From: Caenorhabditis elegans
Taxonomy: Eukaryota; Nematoda; Chromadorea; Rhabditida; Rhabditidae
Reading direction: 5' to 3'
Assembly (NCBI RefSeq): GCF_000002985.6
Contig: NC_003281.10
Coordinates: 12,710,001-12,774,000, forward strand
Length of the DNA stretch: 64,000 nt
The stretch's first letter is position 1. Each line of letters starts with the position of its first letter. Below, piece by piece: positions 37,609-47,666 of the stretch. The notes beneath the pieces were generated by a model. That model did not search any database and was not told the origin of the DNA. It saw only the letters and a program-made list of their open reading frames with translations. The position numbers and the translations under genes are program-made.

Positions 37609-37898
37609 TGATCCCCTTCCCAGCACACAAGACAGTTTTAATTTTGTGTCTGTATAGTTTTATATTAAGTTTTGATGATAATGAATTTTTTTACGGTTTT
37701 ATCCATCACTTGGCTCGATTGAAGCTCCTATTGTGCAGCACACACGGCGTGTAAATTAGTGCATCTAACCTAGGAAATGCGATTTCTAGGCCATGGCCGA
37801 GGATCCGACTAGATCTTTTTTGATGGTGTTTGTACAGAGTTAAATTTCATTTTGGAGGGAAATTGAAGGAAATTGAAAGAGAAATTAATTTAATAATA
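37609..37898. other. Convergent intergenic gap
   Basis: It lies between the small plus-strand gene and the 3' end of the first minus-strand irld-type gene. A short 'AGGCCATGGCCGAGG' fragment of the 5950-type palindrome sits near 37787-37802. No gene is seen. Confidence 0.5.
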
Positions 37899-40800
37899 TT
37901 AATTTGATTTAAATGACCAGAACAAAACAAATAAACTGAATGACAAGCCAATCGATATTCGTCCAGACTGGGATGATGTTATATGAACTCTTTCACCTGA
38001 AACATTTAAGTTTTTTTAATAAAAGAGCAAGCGCGCTCAAACGCGAAAACGCTCGATCCACTTAATCTGGATTTTGTGCCGATTCATTTATTTCAAGCTA
38101 TGCTCGTTTTTTTCTGTTATGTTTCATTAAAAAGACCGAAAACATAACAAAAAGTGCCTGAAAACGAAAAAAAACCGGCGACATTAATTGAAAAATTCAA
38201 AACTACAATTTCGCCGCCAAAACCCAACGAGACCCAAAGTTTCAGCGCGGAGCGTTTCCACTTGGCCGTGGAGCGCGCTTGTATATAAAAGGACTTAATT
38301 TTTTAAAATACTTACCGCAGTTACTTCCAATGTATGTCAAATTCACTCGATTCTCCATTGCAGGGTTACTAAAATATGCTCCAAATAGTTGGCAAGGCGT
38401 TGACTTGAATAAATCGGGATGGTTATCTTGGATGATTGCAGTTCGATTTCCTTTTGTAATTATGTTCTAAAAAGTCATTGTAATCATTTAAAAGTGGAGT
38501 AGCGCCAGTGGGGATTTTGTCTAAATGCACTTATTATGATCCAAAACAACCGAATATCATCATAAAACACTCCAAAAAGTTTAGTTTTTTCATAATTTCC
38601 TGTCAAAGTTTTGGCAAATTGGCAAAATTTTGAAAAATGCGAGCTTTTGAGGTAATTTAAGGAAATGTCGCATGTTTCGACCCCTACAATTATTTAATAC
38701 AGATAATTTAAACAAAATTAAAACATAAAAATGTAGAAATTTTTTTTGTTTTGGTCGATTTCCAAAATTATGAGTGGCAAAAACTGAGTAATTGCCACTT
38801 TTTGACAGTAAATAAAAAATGTTCAAAATTTTTTGAAACGTTTTATCATGATATTTGGCCATTATGGGAGCAAATGAGTGGTTTATCTATTTTTTCACTG
38901 GCGCTACTCCACCTTTAAGCATGTCTGCCTCACCATAATCCCATTTAATCCAACGTTTCTTAGATTTGGATTCGAATATATTTGAATGACTGGAAAATAT
39001 GTTACGTTACCATTCAATGCACCAATATAAGTCATTTGATCGAGAAAATTCAAATCGGTGAGATTTGTGTTTCTGATAGTCAATGTTCCGAATAAAAATT
39101 GTAACACTCCTAATTTGGAAACATATTTTTCATCTTCATGGTCTATTAATAGATCTCCAAGGATATACATACATGTATCTGATAGTTTGCTCATTGATTC
39201 AAATGTGCAATAAAATGACGCATCCAATGGACCAGGATCTTTGCAAAGTTTCGCTTCAATGTTTTCAGTAGAAATTCCAAGGTTCAATAGGGCAACTATC
39301 TCAGTAATGGTGACACAAAAATCAGGATGAAGGTTTTCAAAATTGAAGTATTGCCTTTTATTGTATGTACTGTATTGTATCATACTGGTTTGCTCAACTG
39401 TATCTATAACTTTCTGAAATTTTATGTCATTATTTTCAGAAATCGCACTAGGCAGGCAAGCCTGCCTTACCGTCAGAATTGGCAGTCCCAGTCGAATCAT
39501 TTCCGGATTATCTTGTACATTCAATGCTACACTAGCTATATCCGAGTTATATTCGATAGTTTGCAGGTTTTGTAAAAACGACAAACTCTGTAGATTAGTG
39601 TTCCGAATTGCAATAGATCCTCGAATCATTGTGACATTCAAAAATGAATCATAATCGAAGGTTGCATTAATATTCACTAAATTTAGACCAGAATCTAGAG
39701 TTTTGCATTTGGAGTACTCCTTAACATTTGATACATTAACTTTTTCACCATCACATCCTGAAATTTGACTATTTTTATACTGTTAAAAAATTGTTTCTCA
39801 CCACAATCCTTTAAGTTCCCTCTGACAATGAGCTCATTATACATGTGTAAAAAGCCGCCATCACAGGAAAATTCCAGTTTCGGATTATTCTCGATTCTAA
39901 TATCACACGCCTCGATACCCCGATCACGGTACAAGTAGAGATCGTAGAGCACACTGGGGTCGTTTAATTGTGAATTGTTTCGGATGTAAACACCGTCTGA
40001 AATCTGAAGTTTAAGAAAAAATTAAGTAAGTTTTAATCTACATGTTGATCCGTTTTTGTTGAAAGTATCAAAAAATTAACTGGAGTCAGAATGTCTCATT
40101 TCGTTTTGATCTTCAAAAAATGCGGGAGTTCAGACCTAGACATCTCGTCTGATTTCGCATGGTTAAGAGCGTTCTGACGTCACAATTTTTCTGAAAAAAT
40201 ATTCCCGCATTTTTTGTAGATCAAATTAAAATGAGACAGCCTGACACCACGTGGAGTTCCTTATATACAAAAAAGTTGATTTTTCGCTCGTGATTTTTCG
40301 TTGTAACATCATGAAAAATCCAGTGTTCTCTGCAAACCACTAAAATCCACTTTTTTGTTTCAGCCGCTCCGCAAGCAGCTTCGTCGAGGTCATGGCAGCG
40401 GCCGAGTTTCCCACTCCGCTGAAACTCGGCACTTAATATATGAACGACTAAGCTAGCAGGGCCGCCATTCTACCTTACCAGCAAAAATGAATTCGTTCAC
40501 TTACACACATCACACACCACATTAAAGTTTCCTTTTTCTTTGTCAGCTGTAAAAACCGAAAGGCTTGTCAGACTAGTATTCTCAATATTAAATCCTCCTT
40601 TTAGTGTTCGCATCTTCTCAAATGCTTTCTTCATTTGCTCCACAGTTAGATCAGTTTCAGAATCAATAAATATAATTCCACATACTTCTTTACACTTTGG
40701 GAACGATTTGATTGTCACCGAGTTTAGCTGGGTTTCATTGAATCTACAAGAAGGCTCTGGAAACAAATATTAATGTATTAATATTAAAAAAATACTGTTG

Positions 40801-40927
40801 CTGACTTACTGCAATAAAATACAATGAAGACTTGCTCTAAAGCTTTGATTCGAGTTGAAAGAACATCGGAAGTAGGCACAGCGCTTGCAAGGAGAATTGG
40901 GATGAATAAGTAGATTATTGATATCAT
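37899..40927 (-). CDS. Insulin/EGF-receptor L-domain (irld-type) protein A
   Basis: Model complement(join(37899..37996, 38316..38466, 38934..39413, 39471..39757, 39802..39996, 40505..40756, 40810..40927)), 526 aa, phases consistent. It starts with a signal peptide ('MISIIYLFIPILLASAVPTS'). Exons 2-3 encode one receptor L-domain-like unit ('IIFIDSETDLTVEQMKKAFE', 'IRIENNPKLEFSCD'). Exons 4-6 carry further L-type repeats ('GSIAIRNTNLQSLSFLQNLQ', 'LNVQDNPEMIRLGLP', 'GTLTIRNTNLTDLNFLDQM', 'IQIYSNPNLRNVGLNG', 'IIQDNHPDLFKS') with regular cysteines. The end is hydrophobic with almost no cytoplasmic tail ('SIGLSFSLFVLFWSFKSN'), suggesting a GPI anchor or C-terminal membrane anchor. Related C. elegans proteins (HPA-1/HPA-2, other IRLDs) act outside the cell on EGF or insulin signalling; that role is only inferred here. 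It is head-to-head with the gene at 41109, 181 bp between ATGs. The exact irld number is unknown. Confidence 0.85.
38492..38917. repeat. Inverted repeat filling an irld-A intron
   Basis: 'AAAGTGGAGTAGCGCCAGTG' mirrors 'CACTGGCGCTACTCCACCTT'; inside, 'CGAATATCATCATAAAAC' mirrors 'GTTTTATCATGATATTTGG'. It occupies almost all of the 467-base intron between exons 5 and 6. Confidence 0.85.
40085..40258. repeat. Short palindromic repeat (AAAATGCGGGA type)
   Basis: 'TCATTTCGTTTTGATCTTC...AAAAATGCGGGA' mirrors 'TCCCGCATTTTTTGTAGATC...AATGAGACA'. Sister copy at 48777-48951 in an srw intron, and remnants at about 32160-32290 and 50816-50862. It lies within irld-A intron 2. Confidence 0.8.
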
Positions 40928-41004
40928 GACTAGAATTTGGTTTAAGCTTTGAAATATGAAAACTCGAGACCTTGTAAGGGGTGAAGAGAAGTTGGGAAAC
41001 TACC

Positions 41005-41025
41005 AATTATCCACCGAATCACGGG
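41005..41025. promoter_or_regulatory. Conserved motif in bidirectional irld A/C promoter
   Basis: 'ATTATCCACCGAATCACGGG' in the 181-bp gap between two divergent ATGs matches 'ATTATCCGCCGAGTCACGAG' at 54400-54419 in the equivalent 211-bp gap of the other irld pair. TTTAAGCTTTG and GAAAACTYGAGA words are also kept nearby, in the same order. Confidence 0.5.
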
Positions 41026-41108
41026 TCTTAGGAAAACCAAAATGTTGAAATTCGTCATCAAATTTATTTTTATATTTTGAAATAGTAAGAAAAAAAAACC
41101 TTCCAAGC

Positions 41109-43634
41109 ATGGTGTGCTCTTATATATTCCTGTTAATCAACCTATTGGTATTTATTCCTTATTGTCTAGGCAACAGTGCAAATGAATTTCGAAAAGCTTT
41201 AAAATATTACATACCCAGTGAGTTTCTGTACAAACCAAACATATAGAAAACGGTGGAGTATAATCAAAAAACTTTTTAAGCTTTAAATGACTGAAAATAG
41301 ACCCTAATTACCGAATATAAAATTTTGTAAGATTTTTTCAATTTTTCAAAAATCATGAATTCCCGCGCAAATGAGTGACGTCATTTTCGATATTTTTCGG
41401 GCTCAATTCGCCGGTGGTTTTTCTTGACTTTTTCTTTTATAATTGAAAAAAGTAAATTTTTCAGACACTTTTCCGTGAATAAAACTCGATAATCCGAAAG
41501 AAATTACCGTAAAAATCGATAATTTTACATATCAAACAGGGTGCTTCAAAATTAAAAAACACGGGGTTCTGGCCTTCCTCATTGCATTTTTTTCGCGCTC
41601 CATTGACAATCAATTGCCGGCCGGACAACGCGTGGGAAATTCGTGTACTCCACACGGACAAATACATTTAGTTTTACAATCGAGCCGCGACGCGACACGC
41701 AACGCGCCGTAAATCTACCCCAGATATGGTCGACCCAAACTGGCCTAGTTCGGCAAAAAACTCTTCCGTTTCAATTTATGAGGGAAGACAGAAATCCGCG
41801 AAAAAACCCCGAAGAATTGAGCCAGAAAAATGCAAAAATATCAAAAATGACGACACTCCTGACGTCAAAATGAGCACATCACGAAGAGAACTTTTTATTC
41901 TGAACATAAATTCCGGCAATAGAAATTACAACTAGAGAATGAATAATTTCAGGGTGTCAAGGTGGGACATGGCAAAGTATATCCGCCCCAGAGCAATATG
42001 AAACGTGTAATACTTTATATGGAGGCCTGGAGATAACTTCAACCTCAGATATATCCAATCTACGAAGTTTAAGAAATATTATAACTGTGGAGGGATTGAT
42101 TAATATTGAGAACACGAACCTTCAAGATCTCTCATTTTTTCAAAGTCTGAAATTCATAGAATATCAAAATGTTGGATCTACTGTACTCAACCTTCGTAAT
42201 AATTCACAAATGACACGTCTGGGTCTGCCAGCTCCGGTATTCAACGCTTCACAGATTTTAGATACATGTATTTCATAAATAATTTTTCAGGATATTAGTA
42301 CTGTAGGGCAGATCCAAGAAATTGCATTCATTAACTTTGAGAATTTGCACAAAGACTTTTGCTTGACAGTCGCAGAAGTTGTACATTATTTCGAATTAAA
42401 TAAACTTTCTGTCGATAATTTCCATGTGAAACTTTGTGATGAGGAAGACTCGAAATATGTTATATGTCACGCTGAACCGCTGAAAACATTATTGAACAAT
42501 TGTGAAGTAATTATTGGAAATTTGATAATTGAAGCTGGCGATGAGGGTTATATTTCAAAATTGGATTTTACCAAGTATCTATTCGGAGCATTAATAATAA
42601 GGAACACTAATCTAAAAAAGATTAAAACTTTGTTTCACTTGAGCCTTATTTGCTCTTTCGAGGGTAAGCCGCTGCACCAGAACAAAGGGCTCCTATATAG
42701 GCACCTAAACTGGGTGTCACATGTGTAGATTGACTATTCCCTAGTTCAATATTTTAATTTTCAGATTCTTTGCCACTTATTCAAATACATTCAAACGTAA
42801 ACTTGAAAGAAGCAGTGTTGGGTGGAATAGTCGTGAGTGATTTTTAGTTGAAACAAGTATTGATTTGATTGTTAAAGAATCTGATAACCGGAGGAGAAAG
42901 GGTTGCAATTTTTCAAGATAATCACCCTGATTTGTTTAAATCAAAGGAATGTGATTTGTTCGACCGAAATAATAAAACAGATTTTTTGAAGACCCTCGTC
43001 AGTTTGACATATATCGGAGGAGACTGTGGTAAGTTATTCATGGATTCATCAGGGCTGGAAAACAGTTCAACTACGTGTTTGCACTGAACTCAAAAATTAG
43101 CTTATATCTCCGTTGGCGTTTGTTTTATTAAAAATTGCTAACTGACACAATATTTGTTAGATTTTTTTCTACAGATTTGCAGTTGAACATTTATTGATAT
43201 CTTTTAAACAAACCGGGTTATAACCATTTGAAGTAAAGTACAGTACGTTTTTTTTCCCACTTCTACGTTTTTTTGGCGTGCGTGGCGAGACCAATGCCGG
43301 GACCATCGCGCGTAAATGCGCCCCCGTTTAAAGTCATAGAAGTGGAAAAAAACGCACTGTCCATAGATGGGTGAAATATTATTAGAGGAAACCTGGTAAA
43401 AATTGCAGTTAAAAAAAATTTTGAACTCATTCCTTAAAAAGCGGCAAAAACATCGGGGTGTGCCAACAAAGTTACACTTAAATCATTTATTACTTTAGGA
43501 ATAACTGTGTAAAAAATAATGTTTCAGGAGACGAAAGAGTTAATATCACATTTTCAAATGCAAGTTCCCTCTCCATATTCTTCGTTATATCAAGTACCGT
43601 GTTTTTTTTTATTTGTTTGTTTTTCAAAATATGA
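41109..43634 (+). CDS. Irld-type protein C, short form lacking the N-terminal L domain
   Basis: Model join(41109..41217, 41953..42236, 42291..42663, 42765..42832, 42878..43028, 43528..43634), 363 aa. Exon 1 is a signal peptide plus a short stem ('MVCSYIFLLINLLVFIPYCL', 'FRKALKYYIP') like exon 1 of the gene at 54553. The next exon found, at 41953, matches exon 4 of that gene, so the two exons coding the first L-domain unit are absent. Exon 1 and exon 4 both use phase 1, so the shortened gene stays in frame. The rest is colinear and similar: 'ISAPEQYETCNTLYGGLEIT', 'LINIENTNLQDLSFFQSL', 'LRNNSQMTRLGLP', 'INFENLHKDFCLTVAEV', 'DNHPDLFKSKECDLF', and a hydrophobic end ('FFVISSTVFFFICLFFKI'). The 735-base intron 1 contains repeat DNA (41280-41800) where the exons would be. 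It may be functional or a decaying copy. Confidence 0.75.
41556..41800 (+). repeat. Dispersed repeat copy inside irld-C intron 1
   Basis: It begins near 'CACGGGGTTCTGGCCTTCCT' and runs through 'CCGTAAATCTACCCCAGATA' to 'AGACAGAAATCCGCG', in the same block order as the copies at 53148 and 57812. It lies where irld-C lacks two exons. Confidence 0.8.
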
Positions 43635-44054
43635 CGTGATACATATATGAAAAATCAAAGGTAATTTGGATATTTGTCGTTCATATTTCTTCTGAAGCTC
43701 TATACTCAAAACTACACTCAAAATTACTGTTTAGAAAATATACTTTCACTCAGAATGACCAATTGAAAAATAGACTTGCGGTATTGTATTTTTTAAGCAA
43801 TACAACTTCCAGCATTAAAAAAAACTTTTGATTGTGCTTGAAATCTTCGAACCGCCTGGGTTGGAGAAGGGATAGGCGGCAATTGATCATCTAATTTGTT
43901 CCGGCTCATTGGCATATTGCCAGTTCGCCAATTTGCCGGAAATTTTAATTTTCGGCAAATTGCTAATTTGATGCTTGCCGAAATACATCGTTTGCCGCCC
44001 ACCGCTGGGTTGGAGTCCACCGAAAATGTCAGTCGGTGGCCATTACTCAACATA

Positions 44055-45217
44055 TCATTACTTATATATAAAAGAATATCGTACGTCTGTCTCCTTTGTA
44101 GTTTATAGTCCGTGACGTCACATATATTTTAGAAAAAATGAGATTTTGTCTTTTGAAGTTATATTGGTTTGGGGTTAGTAGTGGGATATGGTCGGGGTAC
44201 TGTAGTAGTACTGTAGGATTACTGTAGGAGTACTGTAGGATTACTGTAGTTAAGGAAAAATTGACTTTTCGTCTTTTGAAGTGATATTCGTTTTAGGTTA
44301 GTGGTGGGATATTGACAGGGTACTGTAGTAGTACTGTATTGGTACTGTAGGGTCACTGTAGGATTACTGTAGTTTGGGAAAAATTGACTTTTCGTCTTTT
44401 GAAGTGATATTGGTTTTAGGTTAGTGGTGGGATATTGACAGGGTACTGTAGTAGTACTGTAGGGATACTGTAGGGTTACTGTAGGATTACTGTAGTTTGG
44501 AAAAACTTCACTTTTCGTTTTTTTGAAGAGATATTAGAAACCTCGAGAGAAATGCTCTAGAACCTTCTGGAAGATTCGAGAAAATTATGTAATGTTCTAG
44601 AACCTTCTGGAAAATTCGAGAAAATTTTGCAATGTTCGTGTCGAGACCCATCGTGGTGATACCCATCGTGATGAGACACATCGTTAAAAAAATTTGGCGG
44701 GAAGTATAAATTTTCTGAGAAAAGTCATTTTAGCGGGAATTTCAGCTTTTCTAAAAAAGACTTTTGGCGGGAAATTCAAATTTTCAGAGAAACCTTATTT
44801 GTTTTAGTACCTTCTGGAGGCTTCAAGAAAATTCTAGAATGTTTCACAACCAACTGGAAAAATTAGGAAAATTATGGAATGTTCTAGAAACATCTGAAAA
44901 GTTCGGGAAAACTCTGGAATGTTCCAGAACCTTATGGAAAATTTGGATGTTCTGGAACTTTCTGGAAAATCGGTAGAGTTCTTGAATGCTCCAGACTTTT
45001 CATGAAATTTCTGGAAAGTTCTAGACTGTTCCAGAATCTTCTGGAAAATTCGAGAAAATTCAAACTTCTGGAATGTTTGTGGCGAGAGCCATCGTAAAAA
45101 TTTTTTGGCGGGAAATTCATATTTTCTGAGAAAAATTTTTTGGCAGGAAATTCAAATTTTCTCCTTTATTAATTTGGAGCCAGTCGGAGCACGCGCTTCG
45201 CGCGTGCGAACGGCTGG
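44055..45217 (+). mobile_element. Non-autonomous Helitron-like element 1
   Basis: The 5' end A|TCATTACTTATATATAAAAG and the 3' end (hairpin GCACGCGC-TTC-GCGCGTGC, six bases, then CTGG|T) fit Helitron rules: 5' TC, subterminal hairpin, 3' CTRR, insertion between A and T. Inside are three ~125-bp repeats rich in 'TACTGTAGTAGTACTGTAG' (about 44147-44535), 'TTCTAGAACCTTCTGG' heat-shock-like repeats (44550-45080), and 'GGCGGGAAATTCAAATTTTC' units. No Rep/helicase coding is seen. The same termini occur at 59903-60461. Confidence 0.8.
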
Positions 45218-45229
45218 TTATTCAATGAT

Positions 45230-45248
45230 TTCATATCAGCTGACAATT
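45230..45248 (+). promoter_or_regulatory. Shared srw upstream element with E-box core
   Basis: 'TTCATATCAGCTGACAATT' occurs 118 bp before the ATG at 45348, and identically at 47550-47568, 117 bp before the ATG at 47667. CAGCTG is an E-box. The surrounding homology may simply reflect recent duplication. Confidence 0.45.
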
Positions 45249-45347
45249 AAATGTGATAGACAAGTCTATAATTACTGGTCTTTATATAATACTAGCCTTT
45301 GAAACGCCTCGAAAACTTGTGTTTTGCCAATATTCTTCATTTCTCCC

Positions 45348-46613
45348 ATGGCAACTGTACCCAAAAAGTATATAGCTACTACAATAGGCACCTCTAGAGA
45401 TGAGTCTGGTGGGTCACTTAAATTTCTTTTTGAAAACCTCTTTAAAAATCACTATGACAAAATAGTATTCCTACTTGCTACATTTAACACACTCTATGTA
45501 ATTGCTTCATTCTCCGGATTTTTCCTGAACATGGTGCATCTTGCAGTTTTAACAAGGAAGGCTCTGAGAACAAATTTGGTGTATACTGTGATGATTGGTA
45601 TTTGTCTCAATGACTTGATTCAATGCTTTTGCACAATTTGCAATTTGTTTATGGAGTGGAATATTGTGTATAAAGTTGAAGACTGCGAAGAAAAACCATA
45701 CTTTCACATTTTAACTGACATCTTGGCAGAAACAGTTCAATACATGAGCAGAAGATGCTCTAGTTTACTTGGACTCTTTATTGCAGGATTTCGAACGATT
45801 TCCGTATTATATCCAATGAGTAATGTTGCCCGTTTGAATATAAAAACTGGATATTTCATCATTTTTCTAATATCAGGACTCTGCGCCGGATGGAGTGCGT
45901 TCTACTTCAGTCAAATTAAAATTTACAAAGTAGATCGGTACGTTGTTTGAATTGCACACAACTTTCAAAAATATTCAGTTTCAGGTGCTCAAATGTTAGA
46001 ACATACTTGGATACACCACCAACACCAAGCTACATGCCCTATACATTGGAAAAGGGAAAGCATGTACTGACATTTCAGGTTTTGGATGGAGCAATGGCTC
46101 TTTTAGTTGATCTACTTTACATAATTCTTGTTATCCTACTTCTTGTAAAGCTGCACATGACAGCACGAATAAGGAAAAACATCAGTAGTGATAAGTTAGT
46201 AATATAGTTTTTGACAATAATGAACACGAATCAGTTTTAGATCAACAAACACATCCAAATTGTTAACCTTAATGGCTTGCTCGTTTTGCTGTTCGGAAAC
46301 GTTGTACGGATCCTTTTTCTTTGCAGATAGATTTATGTTGTATGGCTACAATGATCGGTAGGTACTCACTAGCTATCTTTATTTATGAATATCTTACAGA
46401 CGCTTTTTCGAGCAGGCTCAATCATTTGTTCTAACCTTCCAAATTTTCAACTCTGTAGCTCACTGCTTCATCTGCTTTTTTCTGTCTTCGCAATACAGGG
46501 AGACAGTTAAAACTATGATTCGTATCAAGACACCGCCTACAGTGATGGTTTTGGAGAGTTCGGTGCACCCAACGACAAGAGAAACTTCAAAAACGTCAAA
46601 CCTAGTTATTTGA
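45348..46613 (+). CDS. Serpentine chemoreceptor, srw class (E)
   Basis: Model join(45348..45937, 45985..46194, 46241..46357, 46400..46613), 376 aa, phases consistent. Seven hydrophobic segments can be traced: 'FSGFFLNMVHLAVLTRKALR' (TM1 end with basic loop), 'YTVMIGICLNDLIQCFCTI' (TM2), 'SSLLGLFIAGFRTISVLYPM' (TM3, the RR-S-LG-RT-PMS pattern of 7TM_GPCR_Srw), 'FIIFLISGLCAGWSAFYF', 'ALLVDLLYIILVILLLVKL', 'LLTLMACSFCCSETLYGSFF', and 'QIFNSVAHCFICFFLSSQYR', whose SSQYR end is typical. Srw receptors are thought to be peptide- or odorant-type GPCRs in sensory neurons; the ligand is unknown. The ATG at 45348 matches the start of the paralogue at 47667. AATAAA signals lie at about 46650-46665. A Helitron ends 130 bp upstream. 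Confidence 0.85.
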
Positions 46614-47666
46614 TTTTTGATGTTGATTTGCTTTAATGTTGACTTAAAAAATAAAGAATAAATAAATATGGCGAATTTAAAGATGTGTTTTTTGATATTT
46701 TAAATTCTTCCTGTGCGTTTTTCTACGTCTCGCAAACGTCAAAAAAAAATTGTGCCTACGTCTTGCACTTTAGCGTAAACTCCGGTGTTGGATGTTTCAG
46801 CAGTGTAGAATTGTAGTGCACCTGCTGTTAATCAAAAAATGTGTTGTAAACGATTGTCAGATGGAGCTGCGACCAAGATTTAGAGATCTTCAAATGTCTG
46901 AACTAAATAATCATTTATTAATTTTGAAATAACTCATGTTTCAGGAAACGAAAGGTAATATCAAATTTTCTAAAGCAAGTTCATTTTCCATTATGCTGAT
47001 ATTTGCTATATCAAGCATTTTCCTTTATGCAGTTGAGCTTTTAAAATAAAATGATTTTCTGAGTTAATTTTTCCTAATTCTGAAGCTTGAAAGTTGGAGC
47101 CCACTGGTAATTGCTGCCTTGCTCACGAGTTCCAAAATTATTCTGGTCAACCCTTACAAGCTGATACCGTCCATTTTATTCAAATTTACCTCACGATCCT
47201 CACCAGCTGGTAGCGATGACTAATAAGAAGTAAATTTTTATAACTAGAGTCTGGTTCAAGTTTTGAACCAACACCTTGCTTTATCAGTTCAGCGTTAGCT
47301 CTATCGAGTCTAATTTTTTTTGCGTCAAAAGAGTCATTGTAACAAACTTTACAATTCTACGGAAACCGTTTTTTCAACAGAAAGAACTTCTAAATTTTCG
47401 TTTAGACTACTGGTTTTTGCAAACCTCGGCAAGTTCCAGTTAATGAATTTTGACCCTCCGAAACTTATAGACATTCCTAATAGCAACTAGTGGGCTATAC
47501 ATGCCACATAGAGATCGCACACTGAAAATGGCAGTCTGTGGTCAATGACTTCATATCAGCTGACAATTTACTTCTGATCAACAAGTCTAGAATTACGGGG
47601 GCTTTAGTTAATAATAGTCTTTCATAAGATTCTAAACCCACGCTGAGCTTCACCAACTTTTCTCTC
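46614..47666. other. Gap between srw E and F with an irld relic
   Basis: It contains the 3' UTR of srw-E, a decayed irld last exon (46935-47043), and the 5' flank of srw-F, whose final 130 bp resembles the srw-E flank. A 'TAGTGCACCTGC' block near 46815 recurs near 50597. Confidence 0.6.
46935..47043 (+). pseudogene. Relic of an irld last exon
   Basis: 'CATGTTTCAGGAAACGAAAG', 'GCAAGTTCATTTTCCATTAT' and 'TATATCAAGCATTTTCC' track the last exon of irld-C (43521-43634: TTTCAG, GAGACGAAAGAGTTAATATC, ATGCAAGTTCCCTCTCCA). The frame is broken just after the splice site and no other irld exons are found around it. It indicates a former plus-strand irld gene between the two srw genes. Confidence 0.7.

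Larger units (their letters stand above)
43635..45347. other. Intergenic region dominated by a Helitron
   Basis: It holds a short GCCGGAAATTTTAATTTTCGGC repeat stretch (about 43900-44010), a Helitron-like element (44055-45217) and a 130-bp unique flank before the srw ATG at 45348. No gene is seen. Confidence 0.7.

Noticed and set aside
44147..44535. TACTGTAG repeat block as a promoter or origin
   Set aside because: It sits within a bounded Helitron and its complement recurs in element 2, so it is better explained as internal repeat of the transposon.
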